Assembly (NCBI RefSeq): GCF_964340395.1 | Contig: NC_135558.1 | Span: 13,841,501-13,905,500, forward strand | Reading direction: 5' to 3' | DNA length: 64,000 nucleotides | From: Glandiceps talaboti | Lineage: Eukaryota; Hemichordata; Enteropneusta; Spengelidae | Made by a program: the position numbers and the translations under genes | The notes under the pieces: generated by a model | What the model saw: only the letters and a program-made list of their open reading frames with translations | What the model was told of the DNA's origin: nothing | The model's database searches: none | In this document: positions 39,901 through 50,200 of the stretch, in pieces | Position numbering within the stretch: position 1 is the first letter of the stretch | Layout of the letters: the number at the start of each line of letters is the position of its first letter

Positions 39901-42900
39901 AAAGTAAAGTGTGTGCCCTTCTGCTATAAAAATCTTTAAAATTAAATTTCGAGTATAGGATGTGTTTTTAAGATGACAGATATCAGACACACCTGCCAAG
40001 TACATGTACATCATGTTACTGCACTTATAGTTTTGTAAGTGGTCAACACAATTTTTATAAATCGAGTACAGAGTAGGTAGGTTTGTGAAACCCTCAAGGT
40101 GAAAATGCAAAGTGCATGTACATGTGTGTGTATTTCAGCAAGGATAAAAATGTGCCACCAATTTCTAATTTTTCAGGATGGAATGGGAATATTAGTCTCC
40201 TGGATCAGGTGACATTACTGCTGCCCTAAACTGTATAGGCCCTCATGCACAACCAATCTTAATACTGAGATAAAAGTTGAAAGTACGTGAAACAGGGCGG
40301 TATCGCATCATCATATTGATATGGTTACATATATATGAATTTAGGTTACATTGTATAACACACAGGCAATTCTTTAAAAGAGTCATTAAGAGTATGATTG
40401 ATTTGCAAATCCTTATTAAACTGACTAAATCCCTACTTACATAAGTACTTGATTCACTGTGTGTTATAACCTTGTAGTACTTTGCCATATTCCGGTTGTC
40501 ACGGAGATGAAACATTTCATGATTTGGTCACTAGTATAGGTGCACTGTTTGTAAACCATGGGGGGAGGGGGTCCCAAGTGGAGGTCCAGAAGTGTTCAGT
40601 ATTGTAGTGTAAAGAGACCAAACATGCTCTTGCTGTTCCTTTTATTAGTGACTACCAGTTATTAAAACTTGCCTAACCACACCTGTATTGCACATTCAAG
40701 AACACAGAGTTCTTTACACACATTTTGTTCATGGTGTTGTGTATGACCAAATTTTAGCCCTCACTTTGCCCTACTACTGTGATCCTTACTGAAGTGGCGT
40801 GAACTTTGGTAACCAGAATACAGCATAGTAATTCAAGATCTACCAGGTTGAAGAACAATTTTGTTCACGAACATGGTTATAAATCATATCGTGATTAAAA
40901 TCAAACTCTAGAAGTGAAAAAAAAGTATTCCTACCTTTATAAAATTCTCCCATACCACTACTTGTTGATGCATTGTAAAACTGCCAAAGAAAAGAAAACA
41001 GGCACATGTTAAACTATACAGATTGTTATAAAAGTATTTATAATCTCAGAGGCTAGCTAACATCTCACTACCCTTGTCACGGGAGTACACTGAACACTGC
41101 ATCATAACATTACTTATCGGTTCCTGTGATACCACAGATATAAATTGCCATCCCTGGATGCACCATATTCAAGTATACATGTAATATACAACACTTTATA
41201 TACCAGTATATGCGTGTACATGTCATTCCCACAATTCATTACTATTGATAGACTTGTTGCCGGTTCCAAGATGCATTGCATGTCTCTCCATACAATACCA
41301 TGTATTGTGTATGTAATGAGGTGCTACCCAGGGCAATGGTTGTCACCTGACTGTACCCTGGGTTCACCTATAAAATCCCTCTCTATCATTGATTGTGTTT
41401 AGTCTTTGTTATATGAAATCACTCATAATCAAAGAGGTTAACATGTCTTTCCATCATTTCCTGATGAAAATGTTATTTCAAATGTAATAAAGACAAAACA
41501 AGACTAAATGTAACAACATAAGCGACGTCCTCTCGCACAATGCATCTTGGAACCGGAAAATTGACTATTGTCAGATCCTCTCAGCCAATGAGAATGAGAC
41601 GACAATTACTAGTTACCTGCATATGAATGCGATGCATATATATATGGACCAACAAAGGGTGTACTAAAGGTACTACCAGATTACACTAAGAGGACAAAAT
41701 TTCAAATAAGTATTTTTATAGTTTAGGAAGACCAATAACAAAGAAAGGTGAAATCCTGAATAATTTCTACTGCTTCTTACTCAGGTGTACCTTTACTTAA
41801 AAAAGCTGTATTTGTAACAACATATAAATTTCTAAATTTGTGCTTCTCACCCTTAAAGCTGCACTCTACTCATCTGTCTGCTGTAACGAGAGCATACTTT
41901 TTTGACTAGACTATTTACTGAAATGGTTGAAATACAATTAATTAGACATTGTACATGATGTTAACTAGAGGTCTATTGTGTCTATAAGTAGAACAGTAAC
42001 AGGTGATCAAGTTGAGGGCACTGATTTTAAAGTGTGGACCAAAAAACTCCAATTTTGATTGAATTTATTGTACATGTGCCACGGCAGAAGTTCGATGTTT
42101 AGTGTGAGTTGCACTTCTGTTATTATTTTCAACAGGTGGTGTTAAACTTAATTGTCTGTTAAATATAATATTAATGGCCGCAAATCACTTTTGGATGTTA
42201 TCATTTATTTCTTTTCTGTATGTTTATTTCTTGTGGGGAATAAATTTCAATTCAATTCAATTCAATTCAAATCACTATATACCTATATCTTCTTCTTTAT
42301 TACCAACTTATTAAATTTTACATTTGTAGACAAAATAAAATAATACATGTTTTGAGGTACATAAAAGGAGACCAGAAAAAATAGCTACTTGCTAATCAAG
42401 TCTGTCTCATTAGACATTGTACATAAAATTTAAAATTTATAAATAAATACATGACAAAGTATAAAGAGGGCAGTGAAAAAAAACCAACTAAATATCTATG
42501 AAAATATATACATTATACATCAACATGAGTTGCAGTATATTCATATCAGGTGAAGAGAATCTTTTAGTGAGTTACAAAAAAACATTTCTTGATGATTTGG
42601 ACCTAACATCAAGAGGTAGGGTGTTCCAGTGTCCAATAAACATTTAATTTGTCACGTACCTAATCTAATAATTACATTATGAAGCACATGATTAGAAGTC
42701 GGACATTTATTCCAGGCCTACTTTACAGTCAAAAAAACTACGACAGACATGAGTGCTTATAATCTCTTTTCAAAAGCAAACAACATAGCATTATCATCAC
42801 TTTAATGATAACATACACGTATCTCTTCTGTTGCAAAATTTTTTGTTTGTTTGTTAATAACGACGTACATGTAATTTGAAACATATGTTACAGCATTATT

Positions 42901-44076
42901 ATTTATTTGAATCTTTTGTGTACTAGCATTTGCAATTTACTTGCTGTGAATGTTATCACCTGTATACATTTTAGATAACAAACAACACACAATAGAGACT
43001 AACAAATTCTCTAAAAAAAAAAATTCAATTTTTCAATTCAATATTAATCTTCATGAACATGTTTTAGCAAAGGCCTTACATGTTTTATTTATATTTCGTT
43101 TCCCTCCCACTAAAAGGGCATTTTTTGTGTGGTTATTTCCTACACGTCTTTTCTCACTGTATTTCAATATGAAAAACAAGATAGTATCATTTTTAATAAC
43201 GATTAGAAATATAATTTTCAATTTTGATATTATTTGAAAAGGGTATTCACAGATACATGCTTTAGTTCAAATTTACTAAAGTCTTTCAGATTTTTGCAAT
43301 CTTTTTCCATATTTAGCCTTAATTAAATTTTGTCAAAAGGTGATATTTTCTTCTTACGTAAATATTGCTTGTAAATGTAGGATGCAAATATCAAATACTC
43401 AGGAAACATCACAGATATATTTCTCAGTCCCTATGGAAACATCACAGCTATTTTTCTCAGTCTCCATGGAAACATCACAGCTGTCTCAGTCTCCATGGAA
43501 ACATTACAGTGATGTCTCAGTCTCCATGGAAACATCACAGCTGTCTCAGTCTCCATGGAAACATCACAGCTGTCTCAGTCTCCATGGAAACATGACAGCT
43601 ATGTCTCAGTCTCCACGGAAACAACACAACTATTTCTCTTACCTTAAAAGATGGATATCCTCCAATTCCATAGTCTCGACATGTCTTCAGGTTTATTTCT
43701 TCTGAACAATCTATTGCTCCTAGTTTTATAACATTATGCCAACCTTAAAAAAAAACCAATAAAACAAACCGCAATGACACTAATACTCCAAAGAAGAAAT
43801 TATCCAGGTCATGGTTGCTATGACAATGGTGACAATTTTTTAATATCAAAATTCAATAATTATGACATTCTATAAGATTTTGCTCATTAATTTTTTGAAT
43901 GTAGAGGAGTTCAAAACTGACCATAGTAAATGGACTTTGTAAGAAATGATTTTTTCCATCACATCATGACATGTACATGTTGACTGAAAATTCTTATGAT
44001 TTGATTTTCCCTCCAAAGGACAAGTGTAACATTTTGTTACATTTATAGATTTGTTTATTTATAGATAAATAAACAG

Positions 44077-44112
<36 letters not shown>

Positions 44113-45379
44113 AAATAACTTAAAATAACAAATAAGTAAATGAATGAATGAATGAATGAATGAATGGATGGATGGATGAATGAATGAATGAATGAATGAA
44201 TGAATGAATGAATGAATGAATGAAAAATTAAATAAACTTCAAGAATGCACATTTTGTATCTATATGCTGCAGTACTTCATTGTTCAAAGTTGGATTACAA
44301 CCAGTAACACTAAAGTAAAGTACTTTCTTTATGTGCTACACTCGTTTATAGCATTCATATCAAGTGTCAAAGTATACTATTTCAATTGGTTTATTTACAA
44401 GCTTATAGCATTGTGGCCTTTCTAATGTGGACAATTAGCAAATGAAACAGTATACTTTTACACTTGATATGGATGTTTTGAATGACTGGTACAGCTGTAC
44501 ATACAGAAAAACGCTTTACTTTGGTGTTATGGGTTGTAATACATGTAGTCTAGTTGGTGAATGTAGTAGTAGTAGTACATTCATGATCTGGTCTTTGAAG
44601 ATACACCCACCCACCCGCGGCGCTAATAGCAACAATTTAATTAGTATATTTTGACGTGGCTTATTTCACTACCCTTTGTTATTTAGCCACATGTAACATC
44701 TGTGCATGCTAAATATCATTATTTGTCAATTATTTCTGACACTTGACCGGGTCGCAACCTCAAATGAGCTTTCACGCTGTTATCTTGAAAATATGCGGCA
44801 ATGAACGGTTGGCTAGGCTGGGCACAGTTACGTTCGCCATATCTGCTAATTCTTATAGTCGGAAGTAGTTGTGTATTTTCACACGTCGTATAAGACGAAT
44901 CACACTACGTGGGCGACGCATTGTGTGTCATTCGATTCCCGTTGCACGTAGCCACCCGGCTTATTGATTTCCGCAAACTTGACCTGAAACGGCTCGTAAA
45001 GTATCGAACCACAAAACAGGTGTTCGTTGTTTTGACTTGGCGGTATATCTACATTACATGATAAAGGATATATCCCAGAGACGAAACAGTCAGTACTTTG
45101 AACACGAAGATGTTAACACATACCTTTTATGTCTTGCGCTAACGCCTTCCAGTTCGGGGCAAAACGTACACAGTGTCCGCACCAGCTGGAATAAAATTCG
45201 ATCATCCACGCATTTTTTGTATCAAAAATATTTTTCTCAATGTTATTACCATCTAGTAGAACTAAGCCGTCTGCCTCTTTGTAAAGTTTATGCTCTGATA
45301 AAGATAATTGGAATAAATGTAAAAGTATGAGATAGCGGAGACTAGCGATCAGCATGTTGTTGACGCTGACAGCCGCCAT
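24902..45379 (-). CDS. QSOX1: Quiescin sulfhydryl oxidase (QSOX), complete
   Basis: Twelve exons in transcript order: 45379-45124, 43743-43643, 40980-40935, 38761-38729, 36875-36776, 35727-35628, 34736-34588, 33694-33347, 32201-32072, 31603-31472, 26494-26356 and 25536-24902. Together 2169 nt, 722 residues. A signal peptide (about 1-28) leads a thioredoxin domain with CGHC at 67-70. A second thioredoxin-like segment has no CxxC. Then come a Gln/Asp-rich linker in exon 8, a helical module (FFPGRPQ), and the Erv/ALR FAD domain with catalytic CREC at 534-537, the FAD-contacting SHNKANNRL, and CPSC at 594-597. A single membrane helix (about 686-709) ends in a basic tail. QSOX oxidises thiols of secretory proteins to disulfides and passes electrons via FAD to oxygen, in Golgi or outside the cell. 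An invertebrate single-copy QSOX is pre-duplication, so the symbol is shared by convention with QSOX1/QSOX2. Exon 4 is a 33-nt microexon. Confidence 0.94.
25581..25720. mobile_element. 140-bp nested hairpin MITE in QSOX intron 11
   Basis: Inverted ends CTTTGATGTAGCCACTATTT and AAAATAGTTGCTACATAAAG enclose a second hairpin, TTAGTGCAATAAGG against CCTTGTTGCACTGA. A related hairpin lies just after the zinc-finger gene stop (50474-50576). Confidence 0.7.
26355..26710. repeat. SINE-like fragment and (GGTT)n tract near QSOX exon 11
   Basis: A (GGTT)n run at about 26586-26611 is followed by GCAGAGCTATAGAAAA and GGGATTGAAACATAAGCCTTT. The latter strings recur at 8562-8660 and 37270-37400, so they belong to a dispersed family. 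Part of this interval (26356-26494) is QSOX exon 11. Confidence 0.55.
27592..27917. mobile_element. Family-B hairpin repeat, copy 2
   Basis: About 326 bp related to 3355-3682 and 34138-34473. Shared strings are ACCATGCACAA, AAAAATATGG, AAAATGTTCA, GGTATAATTATGTTATTC and a terminal hairpin in which TTTTTCTTCATTCAGC, GGAAAATAC and CTAAGGG are mirrored by CCCTTAGGTCAC and GGCTGAACAGAGAAAAA. Confidence 0.75.
28005..28684 (+). pseudogene. 5'-truncated non-LTR retrotransposon (LINE), reverse transcriptase C-terminal remnant
   Basis: The translated frame has strings typical of the end of an L2/CR1-like reverse transcriptase [33 protein letters not shown], then an in-frame stop at 28238-28240, then [34 protein letters not shown] and KYSFIPTAI, ending at a stop near 28502. 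A 3' untranslated part ends in a short ATTGT repeat (about 28663-28684), which is usual for this group of elements. It sits antisense inside QSOX intron 10. It is dead: the 5' part is missing and the frame is broken. Confidence 0.85.
29165..29365. mobile_element. Foldback element, short member of the 56735-57235 family
   Basis: Left arm ATCTGATTAAA ... GTGGTGAATACA ... TTTATTTACCTCT is mirrored by AGAGGTAACTAAAGGAAC ... TGTATTCACCACA TCAGATTTTAATCAGAT. The centre contains GGCGGTCACTCTCAGAACAAAACAAATGACAAC, shared with the longer relative at 57130-57160. Confidence 0.75.
29400..30115. repeat. Tandem repeat of about 148 bp, five copies, in QSOX intron 10
   Basis: Copies start near 29405, 29551, 29699, 29850 and 29998. 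Each begins GAGAAATATTTCTACAGCTGGCATGTAT (the first copy diverged), then AACATATCTTCATCATGCAA, then a TTATAATTCACATCAATATTATTTCTAAAATT block. Copies two and three are almost identical. Confidence 0.9.
31675..31805. repeat. Dispersed repeat (GGGGCACAAGCTGAGTTTA family)
   Basis: The two strings AGGGGCACAAGCTGAGTTTA and CACTTGCAATTAACTGAACTCAAACC bracket this copy. The same pair brackets 6660-6780, and in reverse 56500-56652; a lone end lies at 1305-1322. Confidence 0.7.
32595..32935 (+). mobile_element. Probable tRNA-derived SINE in QSOX intron 8
   Basis: A box-B-like GGTTGCAGGTTCAAGCC lies near the start. A long body follows, then a 3' segment with GAGCACTATGAATACAACATCC and AAAGCGCTTTATAAATAC, the kind of end seen in several invertebrate SINEs. 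No clear box A was found, so the boundaries are approximate. Confidence 0.5.
33775..34046 (-). mobile_element. Family-A MITE-like element, copy 2, in QSOX intron 7
   Basis: Reverse-oriented copy of 20950-21217 and 57432-57704. It starts TAGGCCTTTCCAAA and ends TGGAATGGCCTA, so its ends are inverted repeats of about 12 bp with mismatches. It stops 80 bases beyond QSOX exon 8. Confidence 0.8.
34138..34473. mobile_element. Family-B hairpin repeat, copy 3, in QSOX intron 7
   Basis: Follows the family-A element directly. It keeps the best version of the 3' hairpin: TTTTTCTTTATTCAGCCGG ... GACCTAAGGG mirrored by CCCTTAGGCCAC ... CGGCTGAACGAAGAAAAA. Confidence 0.75.
35993..36135. mobile_element. 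Family-B hairpin repeat, truncated copy 4
   Basis: It keeps ACACAAGCCAGG and AAAAATATGGGTTCAATACCCTGG from the left end, then jumps to TAGGTCACTTGTATTTTCGATGG and GGAAAATATTGGAGAATAA from the right. The middle is deleted. Confidence 0.65.
36371..36678. mobile_element. Family-C foldback element, copy 1, in QSOX intron 5
   Basis: Almost the whole element is two inverted arms of about 120-150 bases. AGTGGCCATATGGATGAGG pairs with TTCTTATCCATATGACCACT, and TTTATCATGGCTTCCTA with TAGGAAGCCATGATAAA. A smaller hairpin, TTATTGTATGTACAATAA, sits at the centre. Its right end lies about 97 bases from QSOX exon 5 (36776). Confidence 0.8.
37545..37876. mobile_element. Family-C foldback element, copy 2, in QSOX intron 4
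   Basis: Same design as 36371-36678: ATTTATTTTGGAAATTTAATTTATAAAACAATTTTATCATGG pairs with its complement near 37800-37850. The centre carries GTAATTGTACATACAATTT. Confidence 0.8.
41430..41580. repeat. Dispersed repeat, second copy of 19240-19380
   Basis: Shares TGTCTTTCCAT and TTATTTCAAATGTAATAAAGACAA plus the GCAATGCATCTTGGAACCGG segment with the copy downstream of UBAC1. It lies in QSOX intron 2. Confidence 0.5.
43415..43630. repeat. Minisatellite of about 30 bp containing X-box-like GTCTCCATGGAAAC
   Basis: Seven copies of GTCTCCATGGAAACATCACA plus GCTGTCTCA, with the outer ones diverged (CCCTATGGAAAC, GTCTCCACGGAAAC). On the QSOX strand the array begins about 13 bases after the exon 2 donor (43642). 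Each unit holds a 14-mer resembling an RFX X-box. It produces two artificial open frames. Confidence 0.9.
44079..44224. repeat. (AAAT)n and (AATG)n microsatellites in QSOX intron 1
   Basis: A run of AAAT units (44079-44112) is followed by AATG units (about 44138-44223). The latter reads as a false Phe-Ile-His-Ser open frame on the minus strand. Confidence 0.95.
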
Positions 45380-45903
45380 AACTGCCCTTTTAAGCTACTG
45401 AATATTGTTAATCATCGACTCCCTAGACCAGTAAAGCGAATAAACCGGGTACATTTTACATGGGAACACATTCACGAACACAATCACTAACATATATTAA
45501 AGGGCAACAATAACAACAACAACAACAACAACAACAACACAAAATGGGTTATGGAGTCATGATTGCATATCACATAAATTTCGCGTGATGAACCTTGTAG
45601 TCCAGCAGTGGTCCACCTCATGGAAGCACAGTACGAATATTAAAATAATTTTTTTCTCTCCAGATTTTTAACGTTATTTCTTTATTTTCTCTATATTCCA
45701 AATTTATCAGAGTTTACCAGCTTTGCATTAATTTGTAGATTGCTAATCCTTGCACAAACTCACGGACTATTTGCTCAGTTTAATACACATTATACGCAGT
45801 GAGTGGATCTACTGATCACGATTCGACTAACGGTGTACTGCCATGATTAGTCGGAACACACAGGGCCGGCACTCGGGTTTATTTTGTATGTTTACGAAAA
45901 CAA

Positions 45904-45970
<67 letters not shown>

Positions 45971-45971
45971 G
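45904..45971. repeat. (AGAC)n microsatellite
   Basis: About sixteen perfect AGAC units. A shorter run of the same motif lies at about 52644-52670. Confidence 0.95.
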
Positions 45972-46606
45972 CAAATCATTATCAACTACAAGAATTACCG
46001 AATAATACCTATATATTTTCCTATATGTAAAATGGCCACAACATGTATAATATGGGTGGATTTAGATGAACTTTAATAGTGGAAAAAGATTTCATAATAT
46101 ATGTTTACCTATCATGTAGTGGTCATAGTTTATTTAATTATATCACATAACAGAATGTATAATGATGTATAATGATGCTTCTTATTATTTTAGGTAAAAT
46201 ACAAATTGGAGTAAGCTCTGAATATATATGCTACGAAGTTCGACACGTCTTAAAGAGGTCACTAGTAATGTTCATTTTAAATTCACGAGATCAAATCATA
46301 GGGTCTATGATCAAATCATGGATAAAGCTGAGAATCTGATTGAATTGTGTTTTAGATCAAATGAACATTATTATTTACTGTGAATGGAATACCCTGTGTT
46401 ACGATCCAAAATATCGCATTTAGGAATTATGGGAATAAATTCTACATTTCGGCATTGTACATGTAGGCCATAGGTCAGAAATAGACTGGCGATTACGAAT
46501 CTGGGCAAACATGATGTAATTGAAATTCACATGATTGGTTAGAGAAAAGTACATAATAACTTTTATGATGCCATGATCTTATGGTGTGATTTATGGTGTC
46601 TTATAG

Positions 46607-46884
46607 CTGCAATAATTGTAGCGTCTTGTTGCGGTTTTGTGGGTTTTTTCGTCTGTTTTGGTGACTTTTAAGTTTTTGTGTTTAACCCGCACCTAACGCG
46701 GTTAGGTGCGGGTTAAACACAAAAACTTAAAAAGTCACCAAAACAGACGAAAAAAACCACAAAACCGCAACAAGACGCTACAATTATTGCAGTTAGGTGC
46801 GGGTTAAACACAAAAACTTAAAAAGTCACCAAAACAGACGAAAAAACCCACAAAACCGCAACAAGACGCTACAATTATTGCAGC
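46607..46884. repeat. Near-perfect 90-bp hairpin with its right arm tandemly duplicated
   Basis: The left arm 46607-46697 and right arm 46701-46792 are almost exact complements around a 3-base spacer (key string GGTTAGGTGCGGGTTAAACA). A second copy of the right arm follows directly at 46793-46884 in the same direction. Downstream is AAGGCGCTTTGAGATG and an (ATT)n tail, a typical SINE end, so the structure may be a rearranged SINE. Confidence 0.9.
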
Positions 46885-47200
46885 TAGGTGTCTTAGTACT
46901 GTAAGGCGCTTTGAGATGTTTTTACATGGAAAGCGTTTGTCTTTTTAAGAAATAAATATTATTATTATTATTATTATTATTATAGACACGGATAGACAGT
47001 CAGACACTCAAAATACAATTTTTGTTGTATTTAATAGCACAGACATGTAAACTCAGTTATTTGTCTGTATTACTCGTAATAGTATGCCATCAACGACAGC
47101 ATATACATAAGAGGTCAAAGGTTACAGGGTTTGTTATCATACACAGCAGGGGATGAGCTGATCCTGGTCGCTGTTCCTTGTGTAGCGTGGCGTGGACATC

Positions 47201-50200
47201 ATGGAAGAGCAGACAAACACAGGCGTTGACCCAGTAGCTGACAAAACGATACAGACATTATTTAGAACAGTAAGTAATATTATAAAATAATGCATGTGTA
47301 CTGTAATCCGTTTTTTTAGTCCTCTCTCAAGAGTACGTTGCCAGGGTTTGTGTGCACACGTGAAATACTGTATAAGAACTAACGCCTCGTTTTATCACAG
47401 TGTTGTGGTGAATCATGGCTGAATGTACTTTATGTGTAATATTCTCATGGTCACAGGATCGATAGACAACGACTTTATGAAGGGTCGACTAGTACTACTG
47501 TTGCCATCACTTCCAGATGAGTGCCACACACAGAGTTTCAATATCGCTGGCAGAATCTAGTTTTCGACTGATTATAATTTTTATCAGGGCAGCGGTTCAC
47601 TACACAAGAGGTTCATTTCGATTTGTTGTCGGCAATATTTCGTAGTTCACAGGCTCTTCGCGTGATTCAAGGATGGCCGTGGTCCGACTCCCAGACTGAC
47701 AGATCAGCCGTTGTGGGCGTGGTCTGGTCTTATCCCTTTCCCCAGAGGTCAGCTCAGGCAGATAAGCCCAGACCGATGACGTCATTACAGTCCAGGGGGG
47801 TCCTTGTCTGTAAAATAACTCAGACCACTTCTGAGTGAATACAAAGTGTCGTGCCACGTCAGAACTGAAAGAGAAGAGCCATGCTGGAAAGGCCCTAGTC
47901 CTGCTTACAGACGGTGCACGAGTCTATATTACTGACTTGATAGGAGATAGGAGGGACAATTGTCAGAATCGAGTCCCGGATTACTCCGTATGCAAGCAGG
48001 ACTAGAAAGGCCCCTCCCGTTTGATTAGCTCTAGCTCTGGGTGTATATGCTACAAGGTTCGACACGTCTTTGTATATTTTAAATGCTGTACATGTGCCAA
48101 TCTCAAGTAGTCTGGATGCCAACTGCGGACGTTTTAATAATGGTAACGATAATGTACAGGAACTAGACTAAATCTCAAGCAACATACAGGATACAAGAAA
48201 CAACACATTGTGAAATACCGGTGAAGTTTTCACTTGGAATGGATTGTCACAATTTTTGGTGGGAGTGATTTTTTTCCACTAAAATAAACTTCCTTGAAAA
48301 AACTTTTTATTCATAGATACCATGTATTCTAGTCCATGATGGGAGCATGCATTGGATAATGTAATTACTACCCCTCTCACAGATAGAGCAGGCTGCAGGG
48401 CAGAGCAAAATGATGTATCTTCCAGTCCATATGCATACCTTCCTAACTTAATGAAAATTATGTTCAGGCAATTTCTCTTTTCAGTTCCATAAAAATATTA
48501 TATTTGACAGTATAACCTAATTTTCTGTTTCTGTTTTCCAGGGTCAGGAATTGATTGAAGCCGTTGGATGCAGTGTATTCATCATTGTTTCTGAAGATGG
48601 TCATTCTTCTCATTATATGGGAAGTGAAGACTACCTCAGAGAATTTTATACTAGTGGTTTGAAAGTGAAGTCACAGGATTTCTCTATAAATGAAATTGAA
48701 AACAATTATTCAAGACAGCACTGGGTGGTAGGAGGAGGAAGCCCACATATTCAGAGCATCCCATCTCAGAAGTACTTTGCAGTTAAAGATGAAAGTGTCT
48801 TTGATATCCCTGGAATGAATACTGTGGATACCGAAAACACACATGGATATTTCCATGCAAATGTTTACTCTAAGACTATCAAAGATCACGCTGGTGATGA
48901 TCTTGTTACCATAACAACCAAAGGAAAATGTACAGTAGCATCTGAGCTGAAAGAAAGCAAGGATAAATCACATAACCTCAGTAACATGAGAAGTGTGATG
49001 GAGAGTGAAACCATAAAAATAGAGCAATGTATGAAAGTTGAACCATTTGAGGAGGAGTATTATGTTGCTATGGTAACCGGTCCTTTCAGTGATGAAGACT
49101 GCATGAACAACAGAACACATTTACCATTGAGATGGTCTCATAGCAACCAGTGCAGGGATGGAGAAGAACTAAGTGATGATGTAGAGAGAGCTAAAAGAGT
49201 TATCATGGATGACAGTAATGATGGGACAGAAGAGCAAAAAGACAAAGTTGAATTGAAGAGTGTGGTTGTCTCACTATCAGTGGGAAAGAAGAAAGAGAGG
49301 AAAAGAAAACGTCCAGATCTTGGTCAGAAAAATCGAACCTGTAAAAAAAAGAAACCAGATGGCGAAACAAGTGACGAAAAGCAACAGCAGAAGAACAGAG
49401 ACATTAACATGATTAAGAAGGTAGATACACATAGACCTAAAGGGTGGACCAGAAAGCCAAGAGTACGGAAAGTAGAAAATGACGAAGATTTACAAAAACT
49501 GAAAGTACTTATAAGACGTATTATGGATGAAGCTGATGAAGGGAAACCATTCAAGTGTGAAAAATGTGGTATGGCCTTTGAGAAGATTAACAACCAAGAA
49601 TTACATGTACTGACAGGTGTTTGTCAAAAACGTCAGTGCAGATTTTGTCGCATTGATTTCCTTATGAAAGACTGGCAGCAACATCTAATAGACAACCACG
49701 CACACCAGATACCCATCTATAACTGCGAAGTGTGTGAGAAGCATTTTCTACATCGTGCGAAATTCCGTCTTCATAAAGAAGAACACGGTGAGAAAAAGAT
49801 CTACCAGTGTGACCTTTGCGGCAAGATTTTGAAGTGGGGAAAATCACTGAAGGCACATAAACGATTGCATGGAGAGAAAACCCTGAAATGCAAATTTTGT
49901 GATCGAACTTTCTTTAGGTTGTATTATTTAAAAAAACATGAAGAGACACACTCGCGTGGATTTGATTGTCAAACCTGTGGCAAAATTATGTCAAATTCAA
50001 ACAGTTTACGCTGTCATATTGAGCGTTTTCATGCCAAAAGCAGATATACTTGTGAGGTTTGTGGAAGGAATTTTATAAGGTTATCAGAACTGAAAACTCA
50101 TAAACTAATGCATAGTGACAACCCTAATCAATACATTTGTGAAAAGTGCGGGAAAGGGTTTGTAGGTAAGTATCGTTTGGAAAACCATCTACGATACACT

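Larger units (their letters stand above)
45380..47200. promoter_or_regulatory. Divergent intergenic region between QSOX and the zinc-finger gene
   Basis: The QSOX and zinc-finger start codons face away from each other across 1.8 kb. It holds an (AAC)n tract (45510-45540), an (AGAC)n microsatellite (45908-45971), a large hairpin with a duplicated arm (46607-46884) and a SINE-like tail with (ATT)n (46885-46983). The promoters are expected next to each start codon; no TATA box was evident. Confidence 0.45.

Noticed and set aside
43415-43630. CRISPR-like array (regular 30-bp units)
   Set aside because: Units are contiguous without unique spacers and the genome is eukaryotic with introns; it is a minisatellite.
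44055-44252. Phe-Ile-His-Ser repeat protein
   Set aside because: Direct translation of (AATG)n and (AAAT)n microsatellites.
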